Source: Conidiobolus incongruus B7586
Taxonomy: Eukaryota > Entomophthoromycota > Entomophthoromycetes > Entomophthorales > Conidiobolaceae
Direction: 5' to 3'
Length of the DNA: 43,231 bases
Assembly: GCA_000697335.1 (NCBI GenBank)
Contig: JNEM01014220.1
Coordinates: 1 to 43,231, forward strand
Below the pieces are notes generated by a model, which ran no database searches, was not told where the DNA came from, and worked only from the letters and a program-made list of their open reading frames with translations. Both the position numbers and the translations under genes were made by a program. Positions 1 to 10,982 of this stretch are shown in pieces (position 1 is the first letter of the stretch; every line of letters starts with the position of its first letter).

Positions 1-252
1 GAGACCTTGGATGTGGATGACGAACTTCTTACGGTAGACTTGGACAACCTTTCCTTCACGTCCCTTGTGGGTACCACGGACGACTAAAACTTCATCATCC
101 TTACGGATGGGAACAGAGCGAACGGAATGCTTTTCCTTAAGTTCCTTGGACAAGGAAGCGCTCATGATCTTTTGACGAAGGTGGGAGGGAGCGGAGAAGT
201 GAGCCTTGCGGCACTTTCTGCGGGAGGAGGTAACGTCTTTGCTGAATTTCAT
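1..252 (-). CDS. RPL26: 60S ribosomal protein L26 (uL24), N-terminal part, cut by the window edge
   Basis: Cytosolic large-subunit ribosomal protein that binds 25S rRNA near the exit tunnel. The minus strand reads 84 codons without a break from the ATG at 252 to base 1. It begins [20 protein letters not shown] and contains the KOW-type stretch [20 protein letters not shown], both typical of eukaryotic L26. The family is about 145 residues long, so roughly 60 residues lie outside the window. There is no intron in the visible part. Codon use is markedly C-ending (GTC, CGT, AAG, TCC) compared with the AT-rich surroundings, as expected for a highly expressed gene. The start is secure because the N-terminal motif of the family begins at this Met. 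Confidence 0.95.
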   Translation of the reverse strand, partial: MKFSKDVTSSRRKCRKAHFSAPSHLRQKIMSASLSKELKEKHSVRSVPIRKDDEVLVVRGTHKGREGKVVQVYRKKFVIHIQGL

Positions 253-1016
253 TTTTGGTTATTTGTTTTCTAAAATTAATTCAACGAGTCAAAAGACAAG
301 GAATAACAACTAAACAACAGTTGTATATTGGGAAAGAGGGATTTTCAATCGAAAAGTTTTCCTCCCCATCAAATTCAAAATCAAAATTTTATTTATGGGA
401 TCGATTTAGTTATCAAAATATATTTAAATTTAAAATGTTGGTTTTGAGAGCTTTAAATAAAATTTATTCCAATTAATTTTATACATAATTAATCAATTTT
501 AATATCAAAAATTCATTTTTATGTTATTTTTATAATTTATTAATGAACATTTTGCCTTTGTTAAATGAAGCAATCATTACTTATTGCACTTCTTACTCTT
601 CAATAAACAGGATCATTGCTCAATTATTTCAGTTTTTTATTAATAACTATTTCTGATGATTTATGATCAGTTTAATTAATCCAATAATTTCAAATATCAT
701 TATACTATAGTGAATATTGTCAAAGATTATTTATCGAAAAACAAATATATATTAAATTCACTGTTTTATATTCCAATAAATTTTTTAGATATAATTTTAT
801 AGTTTTTATATCAGTATAGTAGAAATATTTAATTTATGAATTTATAATTTTATATTTGTAAAAATTTAAAAAATTCCTATTAAAATCCCATAAAAACTTT
901 TAATGGATCATGGATTCATATTTAACCTGGTGACTGGCTAATTCAAAGACAAGTATTAGCAAATTGATTCAACTAATTAAATAAATTATATTAAATCATT
1001 TATAAATATTTACACT
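253..1016. other. Intergenic, divergent promoter region
   Basis: AT-rich spacer between the start of RPL26 (minus) and the start of the next gene (plus), so it must hold both promoters. A 73-codon open frame at 255-476 is rich in K/F/S, overlaps the RPL26 leader and resembles nothing I know. No other gene, repeat or RNA is visible. Confidence 0.6.
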
Positions 1017-1649
1017 ATGAGCTCTAATACACCATCTAATAATAGTAATACTGCTAAAGGTAATCCTTCAGATAAAAGTAACACAAAGCCTTTGATGGAT
1101 GAAGTCAATAAATTAGATGAATGTCTCAGAGTAATTTTTTAATATTAATATTTGAATAATAAATCAATCTATCATAACTTTATAGGAAATGGTACTAGCT
1201 TCGGGAGATTTAATTATCAATTATTTGTATAGGTATTTATACATACATATCCCCTTTTATTTTAGAATAAGAAATAATTTTTATTTTAGCATAGATCCCA
1301 ATTCTGTAACTTTTCCCAGTAACTCAAGTATGAATAACCAAGATGTTAAAAAATATCCAGTTCAAGAAGAAGTATCAAATCTAGTTAGAGTATTACAGAC
1401 GGAATGGCAAATGCTAGATGCAGTTTGTGACCAAATGTATTTTACTTTAGTAATTGTATTTGATTATATTATTAGTTTAATTCTAAACACGATTTTTAGA
1501 GCCATACTAAATCCACATTGGAAGAGGAGTTAAATTTACTTAATGGAAATACACAGAGTAAAAATGAGGAAACTAAAAACAAAGATGAGTTCGATTCAAC
1601 TGACAGAGAAGTTATCAAGAAGATAAGCAAAATTCAATCTTTGTTCTAA
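1017..1649 (+). CDS. Small four-exon protein, possibly Mediator subunit 29 (Med2/Med29 family)
   Basis: Proposed exons are 1017-1130, 1186-1232, 1290-1436 and 1502-1649, giving 151 residues. Each intron has GT..AG ends and the phases match. The last acceptor is read as ..TTAGAG at 1501, because the alternative AG two bases earlier runs into a stop. The N-terminus is low-complexity (S/N/T). The segment LDECLREMVLASGDLIINYL resembles the Med29 stretch LKESLQTLMKVAAQNLIQN, and a later LDAVCDQI resembles its FYALCDQL. The tail is acidic/charged and probably coiled-coil. If correct, it is a tail-module Mediator subunit acting in the nucleus with RNA polymerase II. The match was made by eye, is short, and sits in a fast-evolving family, so the gene model is firmer than the name. 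Nothing in its neighbours supports or contradicts this. Confidence 0.5.
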
Positions 1650-2110
1650 ATCTATATATAATCAATGTTGTAAATTAAACTGACATTTCTACCAAATCAA
1701 TTTGAATTTGTTAACATATAATGAATAAAATATTCAATTTTTATTGTTCAAAATGCTATTAATAATTAAATGCAGATATTAAATATTTAACATATACTAA
1801 AATAATTATCGTTAATGATTAAAATAATAGCTTGAATAGTTTAGATCATGATTTAATCAATTTTTTCCAAAACTTATATGTTTCACTACACTCATTGATT
1901 GAATAGATTATCAAATTATTTAATATAGTATATATTAGTTTTTAAATATTTTAAACACAACGATTATTAATAATTTTATTTAATTTTTTATAAAATAATC
2001 AAATATAGCTCATTTTTGTCTAAATTTTTATGTTTAAATTAATTTTATTTGAATAAATAAGTATCGAGATAGATATCCAATATTAATTAACTTGTTTAAT
2101 ATAGAATATA
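1650..2110. other. AT-rich intergenic spacer
   Basis: Spacer between two convergent units, the small plus-strand gene and the tafazzin relic on the minus strand. I see only AT-rich sequence with stops in all frames, and no RNA gene or repeat. Confidence 0.6.
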
Positions 2111-3115
2111 TTACCAAGGTCTAATTTTACCAACTAAGAAGTTAACATGGTTAGTTGTGTTTAAATTATCATAAAAACATAGTTCAATATTAGAAGATCT
2201 CATCCAATCCAAAGTTTCTAGTCTCAATTTATCAACTTTCTGTCTGACAATTTCATTAACGTGAGATCTGAGTTGTTCTTTATTCTAATCCGAATAATCA
2301 ACTGTTAACTTATCCTTAATCTTAAATGGTTCACCACAACTAAATACCAATGTTTTTCCAAGTTTAGGGATTTTTTTACGATGCTCTGGTAATAGATCAG
2401 CCATACCTAAATCAAATAGTGATTCAATTAATTATTTTGGTATAAGATATTCTCACATTGAAGATTATTGGAATGATACATAGGAAGAATGATCGGATCA
2501 ATGTCACTTCGAAAATGATTCTACCAACACCCCATTTGTATGATAGCACCTCTTCTAATTAATTAATTTTACCTTCAGTATATATATTAACCCATCTATA
2601 GAATCAGATAATCAAAATAGAGAATATCAGATTGTATTTTAAATGAAAAGTTATAGTATTGTAAATATACAAAAGATATGAGATTTGAATTACTCTCCTT
2701 TATTAATTACTTCAATTGTTTTGGAAATATATCCTTAGTACACTCCATCACCTCCGTTAACTGGAATAATCTGTACAAATTCAAAAAATTTACAACAAAA
2801 TTCACTGGTGAATAGAATCTCCCTAGCAGCTAAAGACCATCTCATTTTTTTAGGATTAACTAAAATTCTAGCGGGAAGTGTGCCCCATAGCAGAGGATCT
2901 TGGAGTGAAAATGGATGGTTTTGAACAGTTAATACTACTTGATTTTTTGAACGATTTTCAATTAAGTTCAATAATCGATCCCAATTAAGCAAATACACCT
3001 CATTACATCCGAATTTTAAGAAAGGTTTACATATTAGTCCAACAGCAAGCATTGTAATGCCGGAATAAAATTTGGGAGGGTTTATATTTATTGGACGATT
3101 AGGTAAATAGTTCAT
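2111..3115 (-). pseudogene. Decayed tafazzin (lysophospholipid acyltransferase) gene
   Basis: Tafazzin remodels cardiolipin acyl chains in mitochondrial membranes. The minus strand from 3115 reads MNYLPNRP.., then IITV-like LTVQNHPFSLQDPLLWG (the NHxSxxDDP motif), MRWSLAAREILFT, and QIIPVNGGDGVY followed by a TAA (2735-2737). The same frame continues with GYISKTIEVINKGE and, after a GT..AG intron, WVNIYTEGKIN, a second TAA (2559-2561) and LSYKWGVGRIIFE. A frameshift follows, then DIDPIILPMYHSNN and GMADLLPEHRKKIP up to a TAA at 2111-2113, with a further in-frame TAG after VDYSD. The order matches tafazzin end to end. The catalytic HX4D is HPFSLQ (Asp to Gln) and FPEG has become YTEG. Several stops, a frameshift and two ruined motifs make it a pseudogene rather than a sequencing artefact. 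A functional copy may exist elsewhere. Confidence 0.85.
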
Positions 3116-3577
3116 AGTGAATAAAGTATTCAGACTTTAGTATTTTATTTTTTTATAGCACTGCTGTTCAAAACTTGTAATTTTTTGTTGGATTGAATTA
3201 ATAGAAAATGATGTGAACATATAATTTTGAGATAATTCCATCTATTCGATACAATCATTTTTATTATAGTTAGAACAAAATAATGATAGACTATCTTAAA
3301 TAACGCGTTGATGTACTATGTTTTTCATTGACTATACAAAATTTATATGCAATCATATTAAAATGTAATCAACAACAAATTAACAAATATAAATCATCGT
3401 AAATAGATGTTATAAAATTTTGTAAATTTGATATAAATATGCATTTAAATTATTTACAACCGATAATATAAGAATTATATATAAAATTTATATATATTAT
3501 AATAACACATTCAAAGATAATTCCACATCACCAATTAAAGTTAATGTACAAATGTGATTGGATGGAGAAGAAGTAAT
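3116..3577. other. AT-rich spacer between two pseudogenes
   Basis: No coding remnant could be followed here. It separates the start of the tafazzin relic from the 3' end of the SUN-family relic; both point left. Confidence 0.5.
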
Positions 3578-4395
3578 TCAAAATGAAGGATTGTTGCATT
3601 CTTCCAACTCACATTGAAGTTCAATTGTATACAAATTATAAATTTGAAACGAACATTTAATATGTTCAGAGTTTCATGCCAATGAAGCATAAGTGTGGCT
3701 AGCTGCACTTTGACCTGCGGCTACCACATAGAGCGCTGAGTTCCCTATGGGTGCTTCACTAGATCCCCATTCGCAATCATGTACAGCTGGGACCCGCTGT
3801 GGTTAGAAATCATACTGTGCTTGTATATTCAACCAATAGGTTTTTGACGACGATGTTAAAAGTTGCTGTTTTTTGGAAGCTACCTCAGTAGGAATCAACG
3901 TAATTTTATTTCCAGGATAAACCGTTCGACATGCTGCAACAGAATCCGGCGGATTATTTTTAATAACGACATTAATTAATCCCTGCTGACGTGATAGTAT
4001 TGTCGGAAATGGCGTATTAGTGTTCCATTATGAAATAGTAACCCATCATTCAAAGGCCCGCATGGAGGTCCAAAAGCACACTTTTAAGCGGGGTTTCATC
4101 TTGTGCTATAATAATCAAGAACAGATGCATAAGTACCCAGTCCTCCATGATCAGATTTTTTGTATGAAGACAGGGTTGAGCTCGTGTTATTTAAATGCGG
4201 TGTCATTGGAGTAATCAGAGGATCACTAACCAATGAACATTCTACACCCGAAGATTCGTTCATTATATTCAAATGGGATAGGTCTGCTTCTTCAATTGAT
4301 AGTAAGATAATTGATATTGTTTCTAATTCATCAAAAGTGAACTTTGCAATATCTTCCAATTCAAATTTCAACAAAAACAAAACTTGGTAGTTCAT
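3578..4395 (-). pseudogene. Decayed SUN-family (SIM1/UTH1/SUN4-type) cell-wall protein gene
   Basis: SUN-family proteins are secreted fungal wall proteins implicated in septation and beta-glucan remodelling. On the minus strand, across several frames, successive fragments follow the family order: SDPLITPMTPHLNNTSS, GLGTYASVLDYYSTR (normally followed by Trp, here TGA), GLLFHNGTLI, then INVVIKNNPPDSVAACRTVY and PGNKITLIPTEVASKK (family: SFCQTVLPGNEAMLIPT). Next comes DCEWGSSEAPIGNSALYVVA (family: CVWGTSANPFGNWAPYVAGA), then HTYASLA followed by TGA where Trp is expected, and a Cys-containing end LQCELEECNNPSF with a stop at 3578. At least two frameshifts and four stops are seen. Base composition is clearly GC-richer than the flanks, as expected of former coding sequence. 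The first 99 codons remain open, but they look like the relic's N-terminus rather than a new gene. Confidence 0.7.
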
Positions 4396-4893
4396 ATTTT
4401 TCCTTGAGATTCATCCAATAGATAGTAATAACCATCAAATAAACTCAGTATCGAACATAAAAATCATTATATATAATATGCACATCTATTTTAATTTTTC
4501 CTAAGATTATAAACTTGCAAGAAAATACTTATTCAAACAAATTATTTTCACATTAATGAAAAAATATTTTTGTTTCAAATAATTGTAAATATAATTCTTA
4601 GAGAAGCTATTCAATTCAAATTTATTCCATTTACTTGATTTGTATATTAAATTTAAATTAATCAAATTAATAATATCTTTGATTAAATACTTTATCCACT
4701 CCAATGACTGATATATTGCTTTTAATAATAATATGTTTATAATGATTTATAAATAATATATACTATTCAATGCTAAGAATTGTATAGTTAAATAGTGTAA
4801 ATAACCTTTGTTTCAATGATATCTTATTATCATTTGAATAAAAAACATAATGATAAGAAAGATTAACATTGTAAAAATAAATTTAATGGAGAT
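4396..4893. other. AT-rich spacer
   Basis: Holds the upstream region of the SUN relic and the 3' side of the next minus-strand gene. A 65-codon minus-strand frame at 4507-4704 is almost only I, K, L, N, Y and F and looks like chance. Confidence 0.5.
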
Positions 4894-5424
4894 TTAGCAT
4901 GTTTCATAGAGAATAGTGATAATCAAAGTAAAAATAGTCAAATACAAAGATTGAGTTAATTGATTAGAATCTGATTTGATGTCATCACCAGAATTAGAAG
5001 CTGGAGAAAGTATACTGTAATAAAATATTAGGCAAGTTTTCAATGTTATAGAGTAATTCAATACCTTTCAGACTCACTCACTGTGGTTGTAGTGATATCG
5101 GATGATGTATCCTTCAGGAGGGTCATCGTTGGACTGGTGTTGGTGTTGGAAGTGATAGTAGGCAATTCTTCTAACTCAAACAAACTTTAATACATAAGTA
5201 TTATTAAAATTTATTAGATTACCTCTAGAGCTTGGTTTATCTCTTGCAGTTTCTTGAAAGTTATTTGGACTAGAAGTAGGTGTTGCTTGTTGATTATTTT
5301 GTGAAGATGCAGCAGCTTCCATTTGTGAGACTAAAACATCACGAATTGATGAAGGGAAAATATTCATCATATCAAATTGACCCATGATAGGTAAAATAAT
5401 AGAAGTCAATAATAATAATTTCAT
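4894..5424 (-). CDS. Small secreted, probably GPI-anchored protein (unknown family)
   Basis: Three exons on the minus strand, 5424-5223, 5170-5065 and 5014-4894, give 142 residues with matching phases and GT..AG introns of 52 and 50 nt. It starts MKLLLLTSIILPIMG, a classical signal peptide, followed by a short region with NIFPSSIRDVLVSQMEAAAS and then a Ser/Thr/Asn-rich middle (for example TSNTNTSPTM, DITTTTVSESES) suited to O-mannosylation. It ends in a small-residue stretch (SNSGDD) and a hydrophobic tail LYLTIFTLIITILYETC, the layout of a GPI-attachment signal. I recognise no domain. It is probably a wall or plasma-membrane mannoprotein. The first acceptor used (TTAG at 5171) is one of several nearby AGs; the choice was made because it keeps the frame open. 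It lies beside the SUN-family wall-protein relic, which may be chance. Confidence 0.6.
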
Positions 5425-7605
5425 GTTAATATTGATTGAAAATAATAATAATAATATAAGTGGTAGTCATATAATTAAATGTCAATATTTTCGTATTTAT
5501 ATTATTTAAAAATTTGATCAATGATTTGAAAATAAATATAAAACCAATTTATCATTCATGCTGATAAATTATTAATTAAATCATCAGCCTTGATTAAATG
5601 AATAAATAAATAAAATTAAAGTGATATATATTTTATTTCAAAATGATCATATAACTATCAACTGGCTCAGTAAAATTAAAAAATAAAATATATCATCGAA
5701 CTTTTCCAATGCAAAAATTATTGAAACCGGATTACATCATCACCAGTACTGATAATATAAAAATTGTCAACATATAAAAATCCTAATTAATTTGAACATA
5801 TATTGTCAAATTTATAAGTTAATTAAACCGTATAATGACGAATTCAAATGATTAATATTATATATCCCTCTTAAATTTTGTTAATATCATCAATTTTAAA
5901 AAATTGAATCAAATTTGGCTAATAAGTATTCATCATTATAATTTAAAAATTATTCAGAATGAATTTTAAATATTAATCTTAGAATTAGTGGTATTATACT
6001 TATTAAATTTAAAATTTAAATAATGTTTAAATTAATTAGGATTTTTATAATAATGACTTACATTTGTTGGATTCGAATTGGAAATTTAACCTTCCATTAA
6101 CTTCGAAACTGATTATGGGATAATAATACAAAATTTATAGTTTAAATTAAATGATAGTAATATTATTGATATCGTTAATCAAATATGCTTGTTATAATAA
6201 TGACTTAATTAATGATAATAAAAAAATACTAATAACCAAGATATCTAAATATAATTTAATTTTAAAATACGTCTGAATTATCAAATTTAGATAATTTTTT
6301 CTAAATATACTCTATCCACTTTGTTAACATCACACAATCATTTTGCAACATAGATATCTATAATATTTAATTATATTTCTATAAAAGTAAATTTGTATCG
6401 AGATATAATTATTATTAAGGGATTATTATTTTAATATATAATAATTTTGATAAAATATCATTTCAAAAATAATATACTAAATTTCTAAATTTAACAATTT
6501 CAATAAATAAATTATATAATTTATCTCAATAAATACATTGTCAATATATTTGAAATCTATTATTTTATCAAAAAACAAAATATAGTAGATTAAAAATTAC
6601 TGTATGATAAAATCACTTTATACTTTTTTTTTATTAACTTTGAAAGCAGTAGTCAGTCGGACTCATAATTTTTATTAATTAGAATTTAAAATAAATCTGA
6701 TATTTAAAGTTTTTCATTAATCAAAACAATGTTCTAAATATTAGAATTATGACAATTTATTATCATGGATTAATAAAATATTTATAAATTAAAAATATCA
6801 TTAATTATAATAAAAATTGGATTATCCATTATATGAATTTTTGTTATTTATTCTTTAAAGATCAAAATAAGATTACAATATTTAATGGTTTAACACTCCC
6901 AAATATTCCACTTGTTCTTAATCTTTGACATATCTCAGTAAAAATAAACAAATTTTAAACGTTAATAATAACATAAATTGGGTTAGATTTATAATATTCG
7001 ACCAACTAACTGAGCAATACATATAATATAATAAATATATCAATCTTTAAAAATGTAATCCAGATCTAGCTAGTATCCGGTCATATCACATGATTCAACC
7101 TATATTTTAGATATTTTTTACATCTTTATCAACAAATTCTAGTTTAAAAAGTATTAATGGATAACACCAAATTGGGAAATATTAGACATTTAGTAAAAAA
7201 TTTTAGATAAGTTTTAGATTTTAACAAATGTAATCAAAATTAACAAAAATTACAATAATGACGGAAAAATATAAAGTTCAAATAATATATATACGCATTT
7301 ATTTAATTGATATAATAAATTCATCAACAAAAATATATTTATTATATTTCTTTCAAATTTAATTATAATGAAATATTAACACTTGATAGTTTATTAAATT
7401 GACGAATTAGGAGATTTTATTCACCTCAATTCTCACTCATACAAGTATGATAAAAATATATAATTTGATGAATTTGTGACGTAGTGTGTAACTAATATAA
7501 AAAGTACATAATCACCATTAGATCTTATCAATTTATTTTGAATTTAATACTAAAACTATCAAAATAATCTGATTGCTTTGAGTTTTTTATTTTCTTTGAA
7601 TTTAG
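5425..7605. other. Long AT-rich intergenic region, divergent promoters
   Basis: About 2.2 kb between two divergently transcribed genes. All frames are closed at short range. There are no long repeats or RNA genes that I can see; only the hexokinase-proximal elements listed separately stand out. Confidence 0.6.
7475..7504 (+). promoter_or_regulatory. CRE-like site plus TATA box upstream of hexokinase
   Basis: TGTGACGTAG at 7475-7484 contains a half-palindromic CRE/ATF-type core (TGACGT), and TATAAAAAG follows at 7496-7504, about 100 bases before the hexokinase ATG. The spacing suits a core promoter. The same ten bases occur upstream of the PIG-U gene at 16354. This is motif evidence only; AT-rich DNA produces TATA-like words by chance, but the G/C-containing ten-mer is less expected. 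Confidence 0.35.
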
Positions 7606-9134
7606 ATGGTTGAATTTCATTGTAGCTCTTTAAGTAGATATCAGCCTCCTTCAGGTGTGTTTAGCCCCGAACAAGAGAGTGCTTTGCAGACTTTGAATGA
7701 ACAATTCAACATCTCTGATGAAGTCACATCTAAAATTATGGACGCTTTAAATAACGCCATGGATCACGGTCTCCAGGGCACTGGCCAGGGTTTACTTATG
7801 GAGCCTTCATATGTTACCGGAAGAGCCACTGGCCAAGAAACGGGTCATTATCTCGCACTTGACTTTGGTGGATCTAATTTGCGTGTTTGCTTAGTCCAGC
7901 TCCAAGGAAACCATATCGTCAGTATGGAGCAAGGAAAGCACAAGTTCAGTGATGCTATGAGAAGAGTGCCAGGTGAAGAGTTGTTTGGACAAATTGCAGA
8001 TTTCATTAATACTTTCTTAACTGAACAGCGCCAGATTGGTAATCTTCCTCAAAATCAAGAAACTGCTTTGAATTTAGGTTTTACTTTCTCTTTTCCTATG
8101 CGCCAGCAACATATCGCATCTGGTGTACTCGTCCGTTGGACCAAGGGCTTCGAAAATGTTGACGTCCACGGAAAAGATGTCGTCCAGCTCTTACAAAAAG
8201 CCTTAGATGATCGCGGCATCTGGGTCAAGGTCAATGCAATTGTTAATGACACTGTTGGTACTTTGGCTGCAAGCGGATATACCAATCCTTCCAGCCAAAT
8301 TGGATTAATTTTGGGCACTGGTACCAATGCTGCCTATTATGAACTCACTGAGAAGATTACTAAACTTAGTCCTGAGGTTGCCAAAGCCTCAAAAGAAATG
8401 ATCATCAACATGGAGTGGGGTGCATTTGACGATGAGAAGAAAGTATTACCTCTGAACGAATTTGATCATGAGATGGACTCCTTGACATGGAATCCCAACC
8501 AGCAAATCTTTGAAAAGACCATATCTGGATGGTATTTAGGAGAAATCTTCAGATTGATTATGAAAAAGTATATTGCTCAGGGTGTCATTTTTAACGGCAA
8601 GTCTTCTCCTAAATTCGACACTTTTGAAGGTATTGATACCTCATTCTTGTCTGAAATCTTGGATGACCATAGCCAAGACCTTAAAACTGTTGGCGAAGTA
8701 TTGGAAAAGAAGTTAGGAATTCCAGAAACAACCACTTTAGCTGATCGTATCTTTGCCAAGAAGGTTACCGATTTGATTGGTTTCCGTGCCGCCAAACTCG
8801 CTGGTATCGGTATTGCCACTGTATTATTACACCGTAAAGATCTTTTGACCAAGCCAGTTACCGTTGGCGTCGACGGATCCCTTTACGAATTTTTCCCCTT
8901 CTTCCAAGCCTGGATGAACGAATCAACACGCAGATTATTAGGACCCGAATACTCTAAGAATGTCAAGTTTACTCTTTCCAAAGATGGTAGTGGTATTGGT
9001 GCTGCTTTGGCATCGATGACTGCTGCTAACAACAAGGTATGATTTCAATTTAAAATTGCCCTTATCTCTGATTTTCTCATCATGATATATTGATTAACAT
9101 TGAATAGTTGAACAATACTAAATCAAATCTTTAA
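7606..9134 (+). CDS. Hexokinase
   Basis: Phosphorylates glucose and other hexoses with ATP, the first step of glycolysis, in the cytosol. The frame from 7606 carries the family motifs in order: phosphate-1 loop LALDFGGSNLRV (residues 83-94), sugar-binding FTFSFP and RWTKGF (about 159-182), catalytic Asp215 in VNDTVGT, phosphate-2 LGTGTNAAYYE (236-246), MEWGAF (269-274), then GVDGSLYEFFPFF and SKDGSGIGAAL near the end. Unspliced, it stops after NNKV at 9042. An intron 9037-9107 (GTATGA..AATAG) would instead give a second exon 9108-9134 ending LNNTKSNL, for 485 residues in all. I prefer the spliced form but cannot exclude the 478-residue product. TTTAG directly precedes the ATG, so a 5' UTR intron is possible. 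Codon use is biased to C-ending codons, suggesting high expression. It converges with ATP4. Confidence 0.95.
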
Positions 9135-9934
9135 TATCTGGTTCATATTTTTGAATAAAAATTGATTGATAGTTGTACGCAACCCTATTCCATCGAAGGT
9201 AAATTTCACTGGTATTCAGCTTTTACAGTCCATATAAATATTAATGTTTTGCATAAATTAATGAATTGATACACATAATTTTTCAGCATACTATGAATCA
9301 TCAATGGTATTCCTATTCAAGATTTATCTTATAGCTATATCTTCTAAACGATATACATCAAAATACAGTATGCCTAAACACATTGTTAGATATTTAATTA
9401 ATTTAGCTATCTTTTCAATATTTGATACAAAGTCTATGATGTATTTATAACATTTTTTATATAATATCAGTGACTATTGTTATTTAATATTAAATTATTT
9501 GATGTTAATACGATGAATAATCTTTCAATATTTTTATATGACTTTAACAAAAATATAATATTATATAAAATAAAAAAAAATTTTCGAACTCCAAGAAATT
9601 ATAAGATATAAAAAATTTATATAGATTTGAACTTTTTCATAAATTGTTATAGTGCCTTATTAATTGTTTGGATTTAGCAAAATTGATAATATTTTTCTAT
9701 AATTTTAATTTTACTTGTGTGATGTGATAATTTGACAAAACATTTGTATAATTAAATATTGAAAATAGCTAATACGCTATATTGTATAATAATGATTAAA
9801 TTAACAAATCAATTTATTTGTCGAATTTAACGAGTTAAATGATTTGAATTGAGTTGAATTTTGAAGAGAGGCTTATTTAGTTCTTAGCAGTGAGACCTAA
9901 ATAAATAATATTAATATATGATTTATAAATATAA
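9135..9934. other. Convergent 3' spacer
   Basis: Lies between the 3' ends of hexokinase (plus) and ATP4 (minus), so it should hold both polyadenylation regions. AT-rich, all frames closed, nothing else recognised. Confidence 0.6.
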
Positions 9935-10982
9935 TCAATTTAAATTACGTTCAACTTCTTGGATAGCTTCCTTGAGGATTTGATCTTGCTATAATGAAAT
10001 CATTTAGTATATTCATTTATGATAATTGTATAAAAACTTACCAATTTGGGATCCTTCAAAGCAGCTTCAATGTTGTTGATAACGGTGTTGGATAAATCAC
10101 GTTGTTCACGTTCACGGAGGGAGTTTTCATAACGAACCCAGGAGTCCAAGACGGACTTGACTTCACTAGCAACAGCAACTTGTTGCTTAAGTTCGAAAAT
10201 CTTAGCTTGAGTTTCGGCAATTTCCTATATATTAAATATTAAATACTGATATATTAACTGACTATTGAAATAAAAACCTTGGACATGGCGAATAAATCCT
10301 TAGTGACGGGAACAATATCAGCCAATTGAGAAGCTTCATCAATGCGGACTTGAACCTTTTCCTTGTGTTCAACACGGGCATCAGTCATGATTTGATTGAT
10401 GTTCTATAGTTGAGTCATTAATCAACATTGCTCGATTTTATAATTAATCAAAATAATACCTTCAAACGAGCTTCAGCCCATTCGCTATATGGTTCACGAA
10501 TAGTCTTGTACAAATAACCAATAACGAAGGCAAAACTAGCCAAAACTAAGGATTCTTCGTTGATAATGTAAATATCTTGGGAGATGAGGTAAGTGGCAGC
10601 ACCAGCACCAGCGGTGAGGTAACCAGCCTTAGCAGCAATACTTTCTCCGGGTAAGACATCGAGGGCACTGGAGGTCTTAGCAGGGGCTGAAAATTGAAAT
10701 TAAAGTTAAATTTACGCATTAGATATGAGTTGATTTTAAAGTTATACCAGTTTTTTCAGTGCTCATGGCACGGACACTATTAAGAAAATTGAATCAGTTT
10801 TATGTTAAATCAAGTTATCATCATTATTAAATACCCATTATAGGCGGGAAGTCTCAAAGAGTTGGAAAAAGTGGCGGTGTTTTTAAAGTCTATTGAAGAT
10901 GATAAATTCAGTAAACTTATAAATGATTGAAAAAGATGAATGAATTACTCTTGACAATGGAACGTAAGATTTGGGAAGACAT
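9935..10982 (-). CDS. ATP4: ATP synthase subunit 4 (subunit b), mitochondrial
   Basis: Peripheral-stalk subunit of mitochondrial F1Fo-ATP synthase, anchored in the inner membrane and holding F1 still. Seven exons on the minus strand: 10982-10949, 10889-10835, 10776-10748, 10686-10460, 10403-10278, 10224-10042 and 9988-9935, with all phases consistent, encode 235 residues. The first about 35 residues (MSSQILRSIVK.., rich in S/R/T with no acidic residue until E37) are a mitochondrial presequence. Membrane segments lie at about 59-75 (KAGYLTAGAGAATYLIS) and 85-99 (SLVLASFAFVIGYLY), followed by EPYSEWAE and a long charged helix, as in fungal subunit b. Length after cleavage is close to the usual about 205. 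Six introns in about 1 kb, two of them flanking exons of 29 and 55 nt, make it one of the most fragmented genes here. The ATG is fixed by the presequence and exon phase. Confidence 0.95.

Noticed and set aside
255-476. 73-codon open frame on the plus strand beside RPL26
   Set aside because: It lies over the RPL26 leader and promoter, has a low-complexity K/F/S composition, no splice partners and no recognisable motif.
4020-4390. Two plus-strand open frames over the SUN-family relic
   Set aside because: They are antisense to fragments with clear SUN-family motifs and have no family resemblance themselves.
4507-4704. 65-codon minus-strand frame
   Set aside because: Almost only I, K, L, N, F, Y and S, as expected from random AT-rich DNA.
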